From the NCBI GenBank assembly GCA_023078685.1, contig JALGAS010000003.1, positions 4,216,001 to 4,280,000 on the forward strand: a stretch of DNA of 64,000 nt. The letters run 5' to 3'. The position numbers and the translations under genes were made by a program. How positions within the stretch are numbered: position 1 is the stretch's first letter; every line of letters begins with the position of its first letter. Under the pieces are notes generated by a model that worked only from the letters and a program-made list of their open reading frames with translations, was not told where the DNA came from and did no database searches. This DNA is from Neopestalotiopsis rosae. Its lineage: Eukaryota > Ascomycota > Sordariomycetes > Amphisphaeriales > Sporocadaceae. Shown here one piece after another: positions 1-11,331 of the stretch.

Positions 1-2600
1 TCGGCCCGGAGTTCATCCACCATCTCACTCTTCTCTCCCAGCATTTCCAACGTGGTCTGATATCTATCGTTGATGTCCGCAACTTCCTTTTCTAAAGCTT
101 CCACTCTCACATTGGCTGCCTTGCCCGTCTCGACATCTTTCATGAGTGCCACTATCTCGCCCCGTGCCTCGTCTCGCTGACTTGTGATTCTTGTCAACTC
201 TTCCTTTGCCGCAACCTTTTCACTCTCTAGGCGACGAATCGCGGCACTCATTCTCTCCACCAGCTGGACAGAAGGGCCCGCAGCAATGGTTGAAACAGAC
301 ACCATGTCGTGGAGAACATTCTGCGGCGAGGCGACCGTCTCGGCACTATCAAACATGTCCACCTTGTCAAGAGGGTGGGTTGGTGAAGTGATTTGCTCCA
401 AATTACCCAGAATTGATGGCGGTGTGCCGCCCGACTGGGTGGATGGCATGGAGAAGAGCGACGGACGTGGCTGTTGCGAAGGCCGTCGGGTATACGCTAT
501 CCTCTCATTCGGGCTTACATCACCATTATTGCTCGATGGCGCCGATGTCTTTCGTAGCTTGGTCGGCACGTTTTGTAGGCCGAGAAAGTCGCTGCTATAT
601 GTTCGCTGCGGTGCAGACAACAACGGGGAAGCTGGTCGACTGGTCTGCAGGGCAACTTCGTCCAGCCACGGTCGGCGCTCCACGCCCGCTCTATCCAAGG
701 AGTCTTGCCGAGTGACCAATTGCTGCTGCTGCTGCTTTTCAGCCTCGGCTTTTGCTTCGGCCAGCGCTTTCTCGGCTTCGTCTGCACGTTTTTGCAATGA
801 CTCGAGCTGAGCCTGATGGTTGGAGAGATCCCGTTGCACGTTGGGAAGTTGAGTCTTTGCTTCCTCCAACTCTTCCTCCTGACGTTTCACACGAGCGGCC
901 TTTACAACATTTCCATTTAGCACCTGACCTTGTATCTTGTGAGTTGAGTGACTTACCGCTTCTCGGGCCTTTTTCCGCATGTCCGACTCTCTTCGCAATG
1001 CTTCATCTCGCTCTTTTTCAAGGTTCGCTGTCCTCGCGAGCAGCGAGGCTTCCATTCCTTGCCAGTTATCACTGGCTATAGAGTACTGGGTCTGCAACGT
1101 CTCGATCTGTCGCAGCAATTTGGCCTGAGCATCACCCACAGCTCCAGTGGAAGCTTCCTCGGCAGTGGCTCGGAGTGCTTCCAGCTTACTCTCGAGGATC
1201 TGTACCTCGCCCTTGAGCTCCAGCTCAACCGCCCTTGCCCGCTCCGCAGCGCGTTCGGCGTTCTCGCGCAAGTCATTTGCAGTAGCCTTGGCCTTTTCTG
1301 CAGCCAAGGTCTTCTCGACCTGCATGGAAGCAATGGTGTCTTCGAGTTCCTTGATCTTGCCTTGATGGTTTTCCCTCGCCTCATCATTGATCTTTGCCGC
1401 CATGGTCTTGGTGCGTTCGGATTCTTCCTCAAGCTGCGCCCTTAGGTCGGATATGGTCGCATCTCTCGTGGAAACGGTGGTTTTGACACGGTCCAAGTCT
1501 CTTCTCAGCTGGGCAATAGTCTTTTGAGACTCGTCGTTTGCCTTTCTATATTCATCCATGCCACGAACAGCATCACGGAGGTTGAGCAGCTCGGCCTCTG
1601 CCTTTTGGCGCCACAACTTTTGCTCGTTCGAATCCTTTTCTTGGGCTGTGATTTGGGCCCTTAGCTTCTTGATGACAGCGCGGAGTTTCTGTTCGTTGCC
1701 AGCAAGCTTGTTACCCTCCTCCATTAGTTGTGCCACTTGCTGGTCCTTCTCGGCTATCTTCTTCTCCAAGCTGCCGGGGGATGCGACCGATCCATCCTTT
1801 CTTGCAGCTTCGCCGGCCTCTCGAGCGAGGTATTGAAGCTTGGCCTGCAGAGCATCGACCTGTTCCACCTGGCTGTGCAGTTCCTCTTGGTGTTGACTTT
1901 GCGTTTCTTCCAATGTTCTTTCCAGATCGGCAATACGCTTTTCATATAGGTCCAATGATGATACAATCTTCTCGCTTGTAGAAACAGATACCTGCACTGT
2001 TTCCTCCTTTGTCGAAGGTGTGTCAGCAGCTGCTGCTGATGCTGCACCTGATTGTTCCTTCCGCCGGGTCGAGTCTCCTGATTGATCCGAGCTCACGGGC
2101 AGATCAGCTTCCTTCGACGGTTCAGCAACCTCATTCGTGGACTTATCCTCAACACCATTAGCCGGTTGGCTGATTCGGCTCGGGTCGCTAACGCGCTCAT
2201 CTTTGGAGAGACTCGTCCGCGGAGACGAGGCGACAATCGGCGGGGGAGAATTGACTCTGGACAGGTCGGAGCTAGGGCGAGGACTCTGGTTCGCAGAGGA
2301 CAACTCGGTAGAAGGTCGCCCGGGGGAGGCTTCAGATTTTGGGGTAGCGGTGCCGCCAGCATTTTTTGCTGCCACTGCCCTGGCCAGCCTCTCCTGCAGT
2401 CTGTCGTTGGCGCTTTTCGCAGGCGTCGCACTGGGTTTGGGCGGTGATGTGACAGCGGCGGTGGTAGTTGAGGTAGTGGTGGATTGTTTTGAGCCAGGCT
2501 CCTCTTCGGCAAGTATATTATCAAGTCTGGCCTCGACACCGGCGACCGCCTGGGACAGGAACGTGCCCCATCGCGAACCACCCTTGTTTGGTGCAGCCAT
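1..2600 (-). CDS. TMF1: TMF1/Sgm1-like Golgi coiled-coil protein (3' end beyond the window)
   Basis: Large coiled-coil protein of the TATA-element-modulatory-factor family (human TMF1, yeast Sgm1). Family members are Golgi-associated golgins that bind Rab6-type GTPases; the DNA-binding name is historical. The ATG at 2600 opens with SRWGTFLSQAVAGVEARLDN, the conserved N-terminal block I associate with fungal members. A Ser/Pro/Thr-rich disordered stretch follows to about residue 190, then almost unbroken heptad-rich coiled coil. One phase-0 intron at 900-956 (57 nt, GTAAGT...AAAG) joins exon 1 (957-2600, 548 codons) to exon 2 (1-899). Exon 2 contains a Q5 run. At the window edge the frame is entering the C-terminal TMF block (TTLEMLGEKSEMVDELRA), so at least 847 residues are present and the end is off-window. 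It shares a 2.3-kb divergent promoter region with the ceramidase gene. The family call is strong; a Golgi-tethering role is inferred from the family. Confidence 0.88.
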   Translation of the reverse strand, partial: MAAPNKGGSRWGTFLSQAVAGVEARLDNILAEEEPGSKQSTTTSTTTAAVTSPPKPSATPAKSANDRLQERLARAVAAKNAGGTATPKSEASPGRPSTELSSANQSPRPSSDLSRVNSPPPIVASSPRTSLSKDERVSDPSRISQPANGVEDKSTNEVAEPSKEADLPVSSDQSGDSTRRKEQSGAASAAAADTPSTKEETVQVSVSTSEKIVSSLDLYEKRIADLERTLEETQSQHQEELHSQVEQVDALQAKLQYLAREAGEAARKDGSVASPGSLEKKIAEKDQQVAQLMEEGNKLAGNEQKLRAVIKKLRAQITAQEKDSNEQKLWRQKAEAELLNLRDAVRGMDEYRKANDESQKTIAQLRRDLDRVKTTVSTRDATISDLRAQLEEESERTKTMAAKINDEARENHQGKIKELEDTIASMQVEKTLAAEKAKATANDLRENAERAAERARAVELELKGEVQILESKLEALRATAEEASTGAVGDAQAKLLRQIETLQTQYSIASDNWQGMEASLLARTANLEKERDEALRRESDMRKKAREAVSHSTHKIQGQVLNGNVVKAARVKRQEEELEEAKTQLPNVQRDLSNHQAQLESLQKRADEAEKALAEAKAEAEKQQQQQLVTRQDSLDRAGVERRPWLDEVALQTSRPASPLLSAPQRTYSSDFLGLQNVPTKLRKTSAPSSNNGDVSPNERIAYTRRPSQQPRPSLFSMPSTQSGGTPPSILGNLEQITSPTHPLDKVDMFDSAETVASPQNVLHDMVSVSTIAAGPSVQLVERMSAAIRRLESEKVAAKEELTRITSQRDEARGEIVALMKDVETGKAANVRVEALEKEVADINDRYQTTLEMLGEKSEMVDELRA

Positions 2601-4908
2601 GTCGATGCTATGGGAATCAACTGTCGTGGGCAAGCTCGGCGGTGCTACTACTGCATTGCATCGTTGTGATGGACCGCTCAGCACCTGGGTAGTATGACAA
2701 AGTGCAGGCAGGTGCAGTCGTGTCTTGGATCGATCAGCTGTGCAAAGTTGAGTGTGGGCAGTGAGGTCGCACGTCCGTCCTGGCGTATGTGTAGGTGTTG
2801 TGTTGTACAAGTGGTGTGCCGCTTGCTTGGCAGCAAGAGCAATATGGGAAAGTGCTCACAAGAAATGAAGAAAAGTGTCCACGTGTAAGGCGTTGCAGTG
2901 TCTTGGGAGTTGGCGTGTCCGTCCCAGATCAGTAAGTGACAAATAACATTGCCTTGTTGTATCTCCTCGGATATTTTTGACAAGATAAAGGCGAATAAGC
3001 TATATGTAGAATCTAGATGCTCTGTAGCGGAAACTTGGTTGGGCAGCTTCAGTGGGCATGCAGCTAAAAACCAGCCCGGCTGATTGCCAAGGTGATGAAG
3101 AAGAGAGGACGAAATTCTTCTCAGGGTGGCATTAGTCGTAATCGTAAGGAACCTTCTCAGATTGCATGTACCACCAGCATTTGGCAGTTGACGTGGGTTA
3201 ATGTAGCGATTTGATCCAGCCTGCGATTTCTCTCAGTCGCGGTGTTTAGACAAAAGTGTAAGCTGGCACTTGAGATTGCGCCGCGCTGCCTGGCCAGGAT
3301 GAAGTAATGTAATTGATTGGTGCTGGTGCTAGGCGGTACCTACGCAATACCTGTACCTGGGCGCGCCTCAAGCCAAATCAATCACTTCACCCATTGAGTG
3401 CGACGTGTGTGCGTGCCTGCCGAGCGCGGCGTGCACGTTCCTTGACTTGACGTAGGTAGGTACCTTGCGGCTGTCGGCTCCAGGGGTGGACTGGGAATAG
3501 CTGGCCTACATACTGGACTCTCAGGTCATCGCGCTTATGTCGCTTGACTGCCGCCGCTGTGACTGGGATTGAGACGCGCGCCAAGCATACTCTCTCAACT
3601 GCTGTTAGAGGGGCTCGGGTGGTTGGCGCACTCCGCCAGGCCAAGGTACTTGGGGTTCTGTGCAATGCCACACAGTGCTTTCTTGCATTACTTTTGTGCA
3701 AGCTGCTCCTCCGAGTCCAGATGTCCCAGCACCCAATATGGCTAGGTTAGCTGAAAGGGGACAACGTGCCAAGGGATCTTCCTCTACGCTGCAATACTGA
3801 GAGTGTGCTTCATTGGAGGAGACCATATTTGTAGCAAAATCTTTTTTCTTATAGCAATGCCTCTCCTCCCTGTGCTCTTGTACCGATTGATCTCTCGTTT
3901 GGGTATGCAGTGAGAAAGACGCTTTGTAAGCTGAGCGCTGAAGGTACCCGACGTCCACGGGTATTCGGTTTGTCGGATGTCTCGGTGTCTGGCGGGGCTT
4001 TCGTGTCGAATCGCATTGCTGATGATGCAACAAAGCAAATATCCATGATGATTGTTCACTGAACATTGACCATTACTGGTTGGAAATGCTATGTCTTGCT
4101 GGATTGTATCCCGTAGAGACTGTGCGTATCTACTGTTGGGTGAAGGCATTCATTCTGGCAGTAGATTCAATGATAGGAATACTCCAGTCATTATCCCAGT
4201 TTGCACTTGCTGACGTTGCAGCTTGCCGAGCCCATCTACCTGTCAAGCAAAGGCGATCGTCAGCCTGGCTGCATGAATTCCGATGAAAATACAAGCGTTT
4301 GCCTTTATATTTCCATTTTTTAAAATCTTCCCTCTTTCCCATTTTCTTCTTACCGTAGCCACTAGGAGAATACACTTTCGATAACCACGTGCATCGTCAA
4401 CGCAACGGCCTGCTTAGAAAAACGGATATACTGGAACGGGTTTACACTTTTAGTGTGAATTGCAGCACCGGGGCTCCATCGAAAACGTTTTTTTACAATA
4501 AACCTTGCATCCTCGTATCGATGGGTAGTTGGTAGTTACCTAGGTTTTTGAGATATTATTTACACACAAGACACACGCATAGACACGACGGGATCGCCTC
4601 CCATTATACCAATTATATTCATAGGTACATCACAATCCCGGACTTTCTCCCCCTTCCATTCCAGCAATCTCGAGTGCCACACATAGTTGGTGCGAGCCTT
4701 GTTTGCGCGTTGCATATCGCCGACGCCTCCGTTAACATACACATCCGAAATCGATCAATTCTTCTCAACCAAGCTTTCCCGGCTCCTCGTGCTCTTCCTT
4801 CATTCCCGGGGCACCCATCTACCAGGCCTGTTCTATTCCGCGCCGTCCATTACTTCAAGCAACCGGGATCTTGTCGAGTGTGCGCAGAAGCCACACACCC
4901 CCAGAGTC
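2601..4908. other. Divergent intergenic region, TMF1-like / ceramidase
   Basis: About 2.3 kb between two divergent genes, so it should hold both promoters and leaders. Short open frames here (for example 3387-4149 on the minus strand) show no recognisable protein features. I see GGTA/TAGG motifs, including one AGGTACCT palindrome at 3458-3465, a pyrimidine-rich stretch near 4300-4350 and an ACAC-rich stretch near 4560-4590. No RNA gene recognised. Confidence 0.5.
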
Positions 4909-6113
4909 ATGTTGGACTCTATCCTTAGTGCCCTTTCTTTCCCATACCACGAACCCCGAGAGGGCTACTGGGGCGACAAGACTGTCACTCTGAACTTCTG
5001 CGAGGAGGACTATGTCATCAGTTACTACTGTGCTGAATTCTGCAATGTGAGTTGGCCCATCCCTCGGCGCTGCAGCTTATCCATCCTGTCGCCTGCTAAT
5101 CCGTGCCCGTGTCTGTCATTGCCATGCAGACCTTGACAAATCTCCTCTTCATTTGGCTCGGTCTCAAAGGGATCAGGGACTGCTTCAAGTATGGCCATCC
5201 CGCCATCTTTGTCATTGCCTTTATAGGCTACATGATTGTTGGCACTGGCTCGACCTTGTTCCATGCCACGTTGAAGTACCCCATGCAGCTTGTCGACGAG
5301 CTCTCCATGATATACACAACTTGCCTCATGTGCTTTGCCACCTTTTCTTACCGGAGGTCTCGCGTCTTTTCCGTTGTGCTCGGAGCGGCTCTCATCGGGC
5401 TGGCGTGGTTCATCACGGCACGGTACTACCACACCAAAGATCCACAATTTCACCAAGACGCCTACGCCGTTCTCACGGCTGTCGTGGTCTTCTCAAACAT
5501 GTGGATCATGGAGAAGTCGGTCCGCCCGGCCCTCGAAAAGCGTCAACAACAACGCTCGGCAGCATCCGGCGTGCCCACGGCTGATACCATTATCAAGGAC
5601 ATGTGGATTCTGGTGGCTACTGGTATGTCTAGTCCTACTTACATGTCACCCGCTCCTCGTCCCCACCCGTTGTGAAGAAGGCATTTACTAATCTCAAGGA
5701 AAAGGTCTGACGATATTCCTGGGAGGATTCTTGATTTGGAACCTTGACAATGTTTACTGTAGCACAATCCGGCCCTGGAGACACAACATGGGACTTCCTT
5801 GGGCTGTGGTTTTAGAAGGGCACGCTTGGTGGCATTTGATGACGGGAATTGGAGGTGAGTCGCGTTCCGTGCACGAATTCCATGGCTGCTGCGTCGTTGT
5901 CGCCGAGGCCTATGCGTATTGTACGATTCGTTCACAGATGACTAACTTTATGCCTCAGCGTACTACTATATTACCTGGAGGGTATGGATACACCGCTGCA
6001 TGGACGGTGAAGAAGACAAGTTCCAACTGAATTGGCCGTCGATTTTCTCGATTCCAGAAGTTATCGCAGCAGACAGCGCTTCAGCGCACTTGAATGGAAA
6101 GAAAATTGCGTAA
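4909..6113 (+). CDS. YPC1: Alkaline ceramidase (Ypc1/Ydc1/ACER family)
   Basis: ER membrane ceramidase that hydrolyses (phyto)ceramide or dihydroceramide to a long-chain base and a fatty acid. Four exons: 4909-5046, 5130-5622, 5705-5854 and 5959-6113. The introns are 83, 82 and 104 nt, all GT-AG, and the product is 311 aa. The N-terminal block has W21 and NFCEEDY (29-35), then AEFCNTLTN. The zinc and catalytic residues of the family are visible: S87 and H91 in GTGSTLFHATL, D102 in MQLVDELSM, and H250/H254 in HAWWH. About seven hydrophobic segments fit the seven-helix fold, and the length matches the family. The start is the first ATG giving the conserved N-terminus. Yeast has two paralogues of different specificity (Ypc1, Ydc1); the sequence alone does not say which activity dominates here. 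An AATAAA lies at 6335-6340. Confidence 0.93.
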
Positions 6114-7665
6114 TCAGGACAGGAAGGGGGCTCGCGATAAGGTTATGGATGCTTCTTCCAGCTCAATCTACCATAATGTATCCCCAGGCTGGTCAGGCTG
6201 CATAAGAAATATTTGCCTGATTTCGATTCCATGAAACGCGATTTCGGGTGAATTGCACATGAAGCAATGCAGCTGCTGCACGTTTGAGCTTGGACGGTTT
6301 GGACCCTTTTTCGATTGACCGCAAACAATCAAGAAATAAATAAAGCCATTGAGTATACTATGAAGTGGATTCCCCAACAGTCGCCGAGCATGCAGTTGGC
6401 CTGGTGGATAGCGAGACGTGAGGTTGCAGTTCTACAGGGAAACACTGCACAAGAGGTATGCGATGATCTGCTAAGTACGGACTGGGATAAGATACCAGGC
6501 CTCATGTTATGACGTATTTGTACATCCATGCAAGGGAAGAAGCAAAGTGTATTAACCCGACCCTCCGTTCTCTTAAATTGCTTTTTTCAGCTGCAGGTTA
6601 CAGAACTGTTTACTATATTCGAATCCTGATGCCAATCCATAGTATCGTCAAATCTGTATTTGTGTATATGGTCAAGTACGTGACTGCAATCCAGCAAGAC
6701 TGTCGACTCTGTTGGCATCGATCTCGTGCACGCTTTCCAGTCGACCGACAGACCCGCCATGTAAGCGGGTTGGATAGTTTAGGTACATACCAAGCCTTTC
6801 CTTTCTCACTATGTATTCAGATACAACGCACCATTTAAGTACTCATATGTCGATGTGTGTAAGCACCGCAAGACTCAGCACCGAATGCCAGAATTTTTCA
6901 CCAAAACAGGCGTCTTAATGGCCATTGAATAGTGAATCTGGCAGTTTACACATGAATAGATATATACGAGCTACTTATAATTATACTTTATCCCTTCAAA
7001 TCACTGCACCCGCTTTGGGCAGGCTTGGGGCTCTATTGGGCTCTGCTTTGATTTGGCTGTAATCAGGGGGGCCCACATCCATTACCTCACGCCGCACTAA
7101 AAGCACCAAGCGCACGCTGCGGCCTGCCTTCCATTACGCTGGGTACATTGGCCGCCTACCGTTTTAGCACGATACCCCAGGTACCTTGACGACCCAGCCG
7201 AGCCGACATCAATCAATCAATCAATCAATTGATTGATTGCAGGTAGGTACCGACTTGACTTGCGCACCCTCCAGCCTCCAAACCACCGTTGGCCAAAGAC
7301 TTTCCGCCCAGTCAAGCAAGGCATTCAGCATTCAGCCCCCCCACACACGCATCGGCAGACTGAGCTGAGCAAAGCAACCTACCAAACCCAACTTGCCCGT
7401 TCATTCGCGACCACTGACATTGCCGTCGCCTCGGTCTTCCTGCATTGGCATGCCGCTGCGCTCTGTTCCCATCAAATCTCGAGGACCTTGGTAGCGCGTT
7501 GGTCTTTGTCCTGAGTGACATAGCCCTTCCTCGGAGCTTCAGGGGCCTAATCGTGTGTGAGAACTCCCAACTCCAGGGAGATCAGACACCCACCCGCGAA
7601 CTCTCCCCCTAATCATTTTACTGCCTGCCTTTCTGTCGCTACAAACCCGACCCTACATCGACATC
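6114..7665. other. Intergenic region upstream of SLA1, with palindromic ATCA repeat
   Basis: About 1.55 kb holding the ceramidase 3' region and the SLA1 promoter and leader. I see no coding frame. It has an AT-rich patch near 6960-6990, an AGGTACCT palindrome at 7179-7186, the ATCA/TGAT palindrome at 7218-7239, and C/T-rich leader sequence from about 7500 to the SLA1 start. Confidence 0.5.
7218..7239. repeat. 22-bp perfect palindrome made of CAAT/GATT units
   Basis: A tandem CAAT-type repeat runs directly into its own reverse complement, giving an exact 22-bp palindrome centred between 7228 and 7229. It lies about 430 bp upstream of the SLA1 start codon. It could form a hairpin or bind a symmetric dimeric regulator, or simply be a microsatellite. 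Confidence 0.85.
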
Positions 7666-10600
7666 ATGGGCTTCCTTGGCGTCTACAAGGCCGTTTACGA
7701 CTATGAGCCCCAAAGTGAAGGCGAGCTGGCCATCACCGAGGGCGACATTCTATACCTGTTGGAAAAGGACGGCGATGACGACTGGTGGAAGGCCAAGAAG
7801 AAGGCAAACGCCGACGAAGAGGACGAGCCAGTTGGCTTAATACCCAATAACTACGTTGAAGAGGTAGGTACATGGAATAAAGAAAAGACCAATCATGACC
7901 TTGCCAGTCCTTCTCCATTAGATGATGATGTCGAGAAACTAAAATGCGCTGCAGGCCCCCGTCATCACCCAAGCTCGTGCCCTTTACGATTACACCCGCC
8001 AAACCGACGAAGAGGTCTCCTTCTCCGAGGATGCCAAGCTACAAATTTATGACAACTCAGATCCCGACTGGATTCTCGTAGGGACCGATGGTGACTTTGG
8101 TTTTGCCCCTTCCAACTACATCGAGGTTGGCGGCGCTGCCGATGACCAAGAGCCCGAGCCCGAAGCTGCACAGGAACCTGCTCCCCCTCCGCTCCCCCCG
8201 CTTCCTCCGTCTCTGCCGACGCGCCCTCCGGTGGAAGAAGAGCCGGAAGAAGAGCCGCAAAGCCCACCTCTTCCCGTGCGGCCACCCTCAATTGCCGCTG
8301 AGTTAGCACCTGCCGCACCCGCGCCGGCCGCTGCATTGGCTGGCGTCATGCATGGCAGGTCTTCCACCAGAGCGCCAACTCCTCCCCCCATTGCCGTACC
8401 TCCTCGTCGGCAATACATCTCGGAAGAGTCGGAAGACGAGCCAAGCCCGGCACTGCCCACTCGCCCGCGGTCCCTGTCGGAAATCTCCAATGATCAGTCC
8501 CTCCGCTCCCCACCACCACAGAGAACCAGCAGCCGGAGACAGAGGGCTCTTGATGACGAAGTACCAGAAGGTTCCCATGGCCGCATTGCACCTGGCGGTT
8601 TCCACATGTATAATATCAACGAAATGGTTTCAGTCATGGGAAAGAAGAAGAAGATGCCAACCACCTTGGGCGTAAACCTGAAAACAGGCGTCATCTTGAT
8701 TGCGCCCGAAAAGGCTTCGGACGGCCCTACTCAGGAATGGACCGCCGACAGGATGACACACTATTCACGAGAGGGCAAGCATGTCTTCATGGAGCTGGTG
8801 CGGCCCAGCAGAAGTATTGACTTTCACGCCGGAGCTAAGGACACGGCTGCCGAAATCGTCAGTGCACTGGGGGAATTGGCCGGTGCTATTCGAGCCGAAG
8901 GGCTTCGCGAGGTTATCATGGCCGGCACAGGGCAGTCGGTCCAGAAGCGGGGAACTGTGCTCTACGATTTCATGGCCCAAGGAGACGACGAGGTTACGGT
9001 CGGCGTAGGCGATGAGGTCATAGTCGTCGACGACACCAAGAGCGATGAATGGTGGCAGGTCCGACGACTCAAGAATGGCAAGGAGGGAGTTGTCCCGAGC
9101 AGCTATATCGAGATTACAGAGACACTCGCGTCTACAATCACATCCTCGACTACTGGCCTCAATGCTGGACGTTCCTCTGTGAAGCAGAACCGACTGGAAG
9201 AGGAGCGCTTGACGCGGGAGGCTTTGAAGAAGGAACCACAAGCAGCAGAGGTAGGACCTGGAATGCGTTTACCCGAAAGAAAAAGTAGCTTGTCAGCCGT
9301 GAATAGTGGTAACCAAAATGGCCAGCAGCAGAACAACCGATCCGGCGGAAAATCTTCCAAATCGAGTAAGTATTCATCCGGGCGTGACTTACACAACTTG
9401 AGAAGTAGGTTTTTTTTTCACATATGCTGACCACGACACAGAACCCGATCCCGCCAAGGTGCGAGTCTGGACGGATCGCAGCAAGTCCTTCAGTGTCGAG
9501 GCTCAGCTCCTGGGCGTAAAGGATGGCAAAATCAACCTCCACAAGGTCAATGGTGTCAAGATTGCTGTACCCGTCGCAAAGATGTCCGCCAAGGATCTTG
9601 AATACGTCGAGTTGATCACCGGCATCTCGCTAGACGAAGATCGACCACTGTCAGACGTGAAACGGGCGCAGTCTACGAGACAGCAGGCGCCGAAGGCAGA
9701 ATCATCATCGTCCAGAGTCGGTGCCTCTGTGGACAAGCCCGAGTATGATTGGTTCCAGTTCTTCCTCTCCTGTGATGTGGCAGTGGGACTTTGCGAGAGG
9801 TATGCCCAGGCCTTTGCCAAGGACTCCATGGACGAGACCGTGCTGCCTGATGTGGATGCCAGTGTGCTTCGAAACTTGGGTCTGCGTGAGGGCGATATTA
9901 TCAAGGTCATGCGCTACCTGGACAAGAAGTTTGGGCGCGATCCGAAGAAGAGAGGTGTCAGCTTTGCAGGTGATAATGATGGCGATGGCGAGGGAGGGCT
10001 ATTCTCAGGACCCGGAGGAACCCTGCGGAACAACACTCGAAAAGGACGCCCAGCTCCTGCAACTGAGACGAACAACACAGTTGATCCCAAAGCATTTTCC
10101 AAGGAGCCGGGTGCGACTGCAACGTCGCCAAGGCCAAACGCAGGTGAGAAGGGCGCCGCTGGAGGATTCGACGACGATGCCTGGAGTGTCAAGCCTTCCA
10201 AGACCCCCGAAACTCAGACAACACAACCTGCCCCGGCGCCGGCAGCACCTGCGGCTGCGCCGGCACCGGCACCAGCACCGGCAATGCCAGAACCTGTAAT
10301 GCCAGCGCCTAACACGCTGTTGACACAAGCAATGAACGATCTGTCGCTACTGTCAAAGCCACTGGAGCCAGAGAAGATTGAACCACCTCCGCCGCCGCCG
10401 TCAGTCATTCAACCGCCGCATCAGCCTCTGTCTCAACAACAGACTGCAGCTACACAGGCTCAGCAAGGTGCTTCGCCAGCCTTTTTCTCGGGACTCACAC
10501 CGCAGCAGACGGGCCTGGCGGCCATGCCTACCGGCCAACCTCTTGGCCTGGGACTCACTGGAAGTCGGCAGCGGCCACTCGCGCCTCAGATGACGCAGGG

Positions 10601-11331
10601 CCAGCCTGGATTAGTACCGCCGCCACCGATGCGACCGCTTTCCGCTCCCCAGTCTGCGCAGCCCAGTGGTTTTGCGCCCCCGCCTCTGCAGCCTCAGATG
10701 ACGGGTTTTGCTCCTCAGCAGCAGCAGTTCATGGGCGGCTTCCAGCCACAGCAGACGGGGCAGGGTATGATGGGTTACAACACTGGTCAGATTGGCCAGC
10801 AAGCCATGGCGCCTCAACCTACAGGATACAACCCCGGCGGTCAGTTCATGCAGCCTCAGATGACTGGTATGGCCCCGATGCAGCAATTCTCGCCCATACA
10901 AAACCAACCCACAGGCTTCGCTGGAGGCTTCAATCCCGGTCAGCAGGCACCGCAGCAGATTGCTCAGCCAACAGGCGTGAACTCGTTCTTGCCTCCGGCC
11001 ATGGAGCCACAGAGAACTGGCATGCCACAGATGCAGACTGGTATCCAACCCCAGCAGACTGGATTTGGTGGAGGGTTTGGACAAGGCTTCAACTCGAACT
11101 TGAACAACCAAAACGGTCAACCCCCGGCCATGGCTCCTTTGCAGCCGCAACAAACAGGCCCAGCACCTCCTGTACGGTTCGGCGTAGCAGACAAGATCCA
11201 ACCGCAGGCTACCGGCCGGCGTGCCAATCTCTCACAAGCAAGTAAGTTAATGGCGTACCTTCTCCTCTCTACCGATTATAGCTAACCATGATGTGAATCA
11301 AACAGCCCCGCAAAACCCATTTGGATTTTAA
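7666..11331 (+). CDS. SLA1: Actin cytoskeleton / endocytosis adaptor Sla1
   Basis: Clathrin-coat adaptor of cortical actin patches. It binds NPFxD-type cargo, clathrin and the Las17/Pan1/End3 machinery. Four exons: 7666-7863, 7955-9365, 9442-11241 and 11306-11331 (introns 91, 76 and 64 nt), 1144 aa. Domains in order: SH3-1 about 5-66 and SH3-2 about 71-125; Pro/acidic linker; a PH-like block about 283-388; SH3-3 about 397-452 (VLYDFMAQGDDE...GVVPSSYIEI); SHD1 about 537-600 (VRVWTDRSKSFSVEAQ); SHD2, a SAM-like fold, about 635-700; then Ala/Pro-rich linkers and about a dozen repeats of [LIMF]-x-x-Q-x-T-G between 889 and 1128. That repeat is the phosphorylation motif of Ark1/Prk1-family kinases. 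The last exon encodes only the tail TPQNPFGF. Length and domain order match fungal Sla1. An AATAAA sits 20 nt after the stop. Confidence 0.96.

Noticed and set aside
3387..4149. Overlapping minus-strand frames of 104-153 aa
   Set aside because: No signal, domain or splice logic; composition matches non-coding surroundings.
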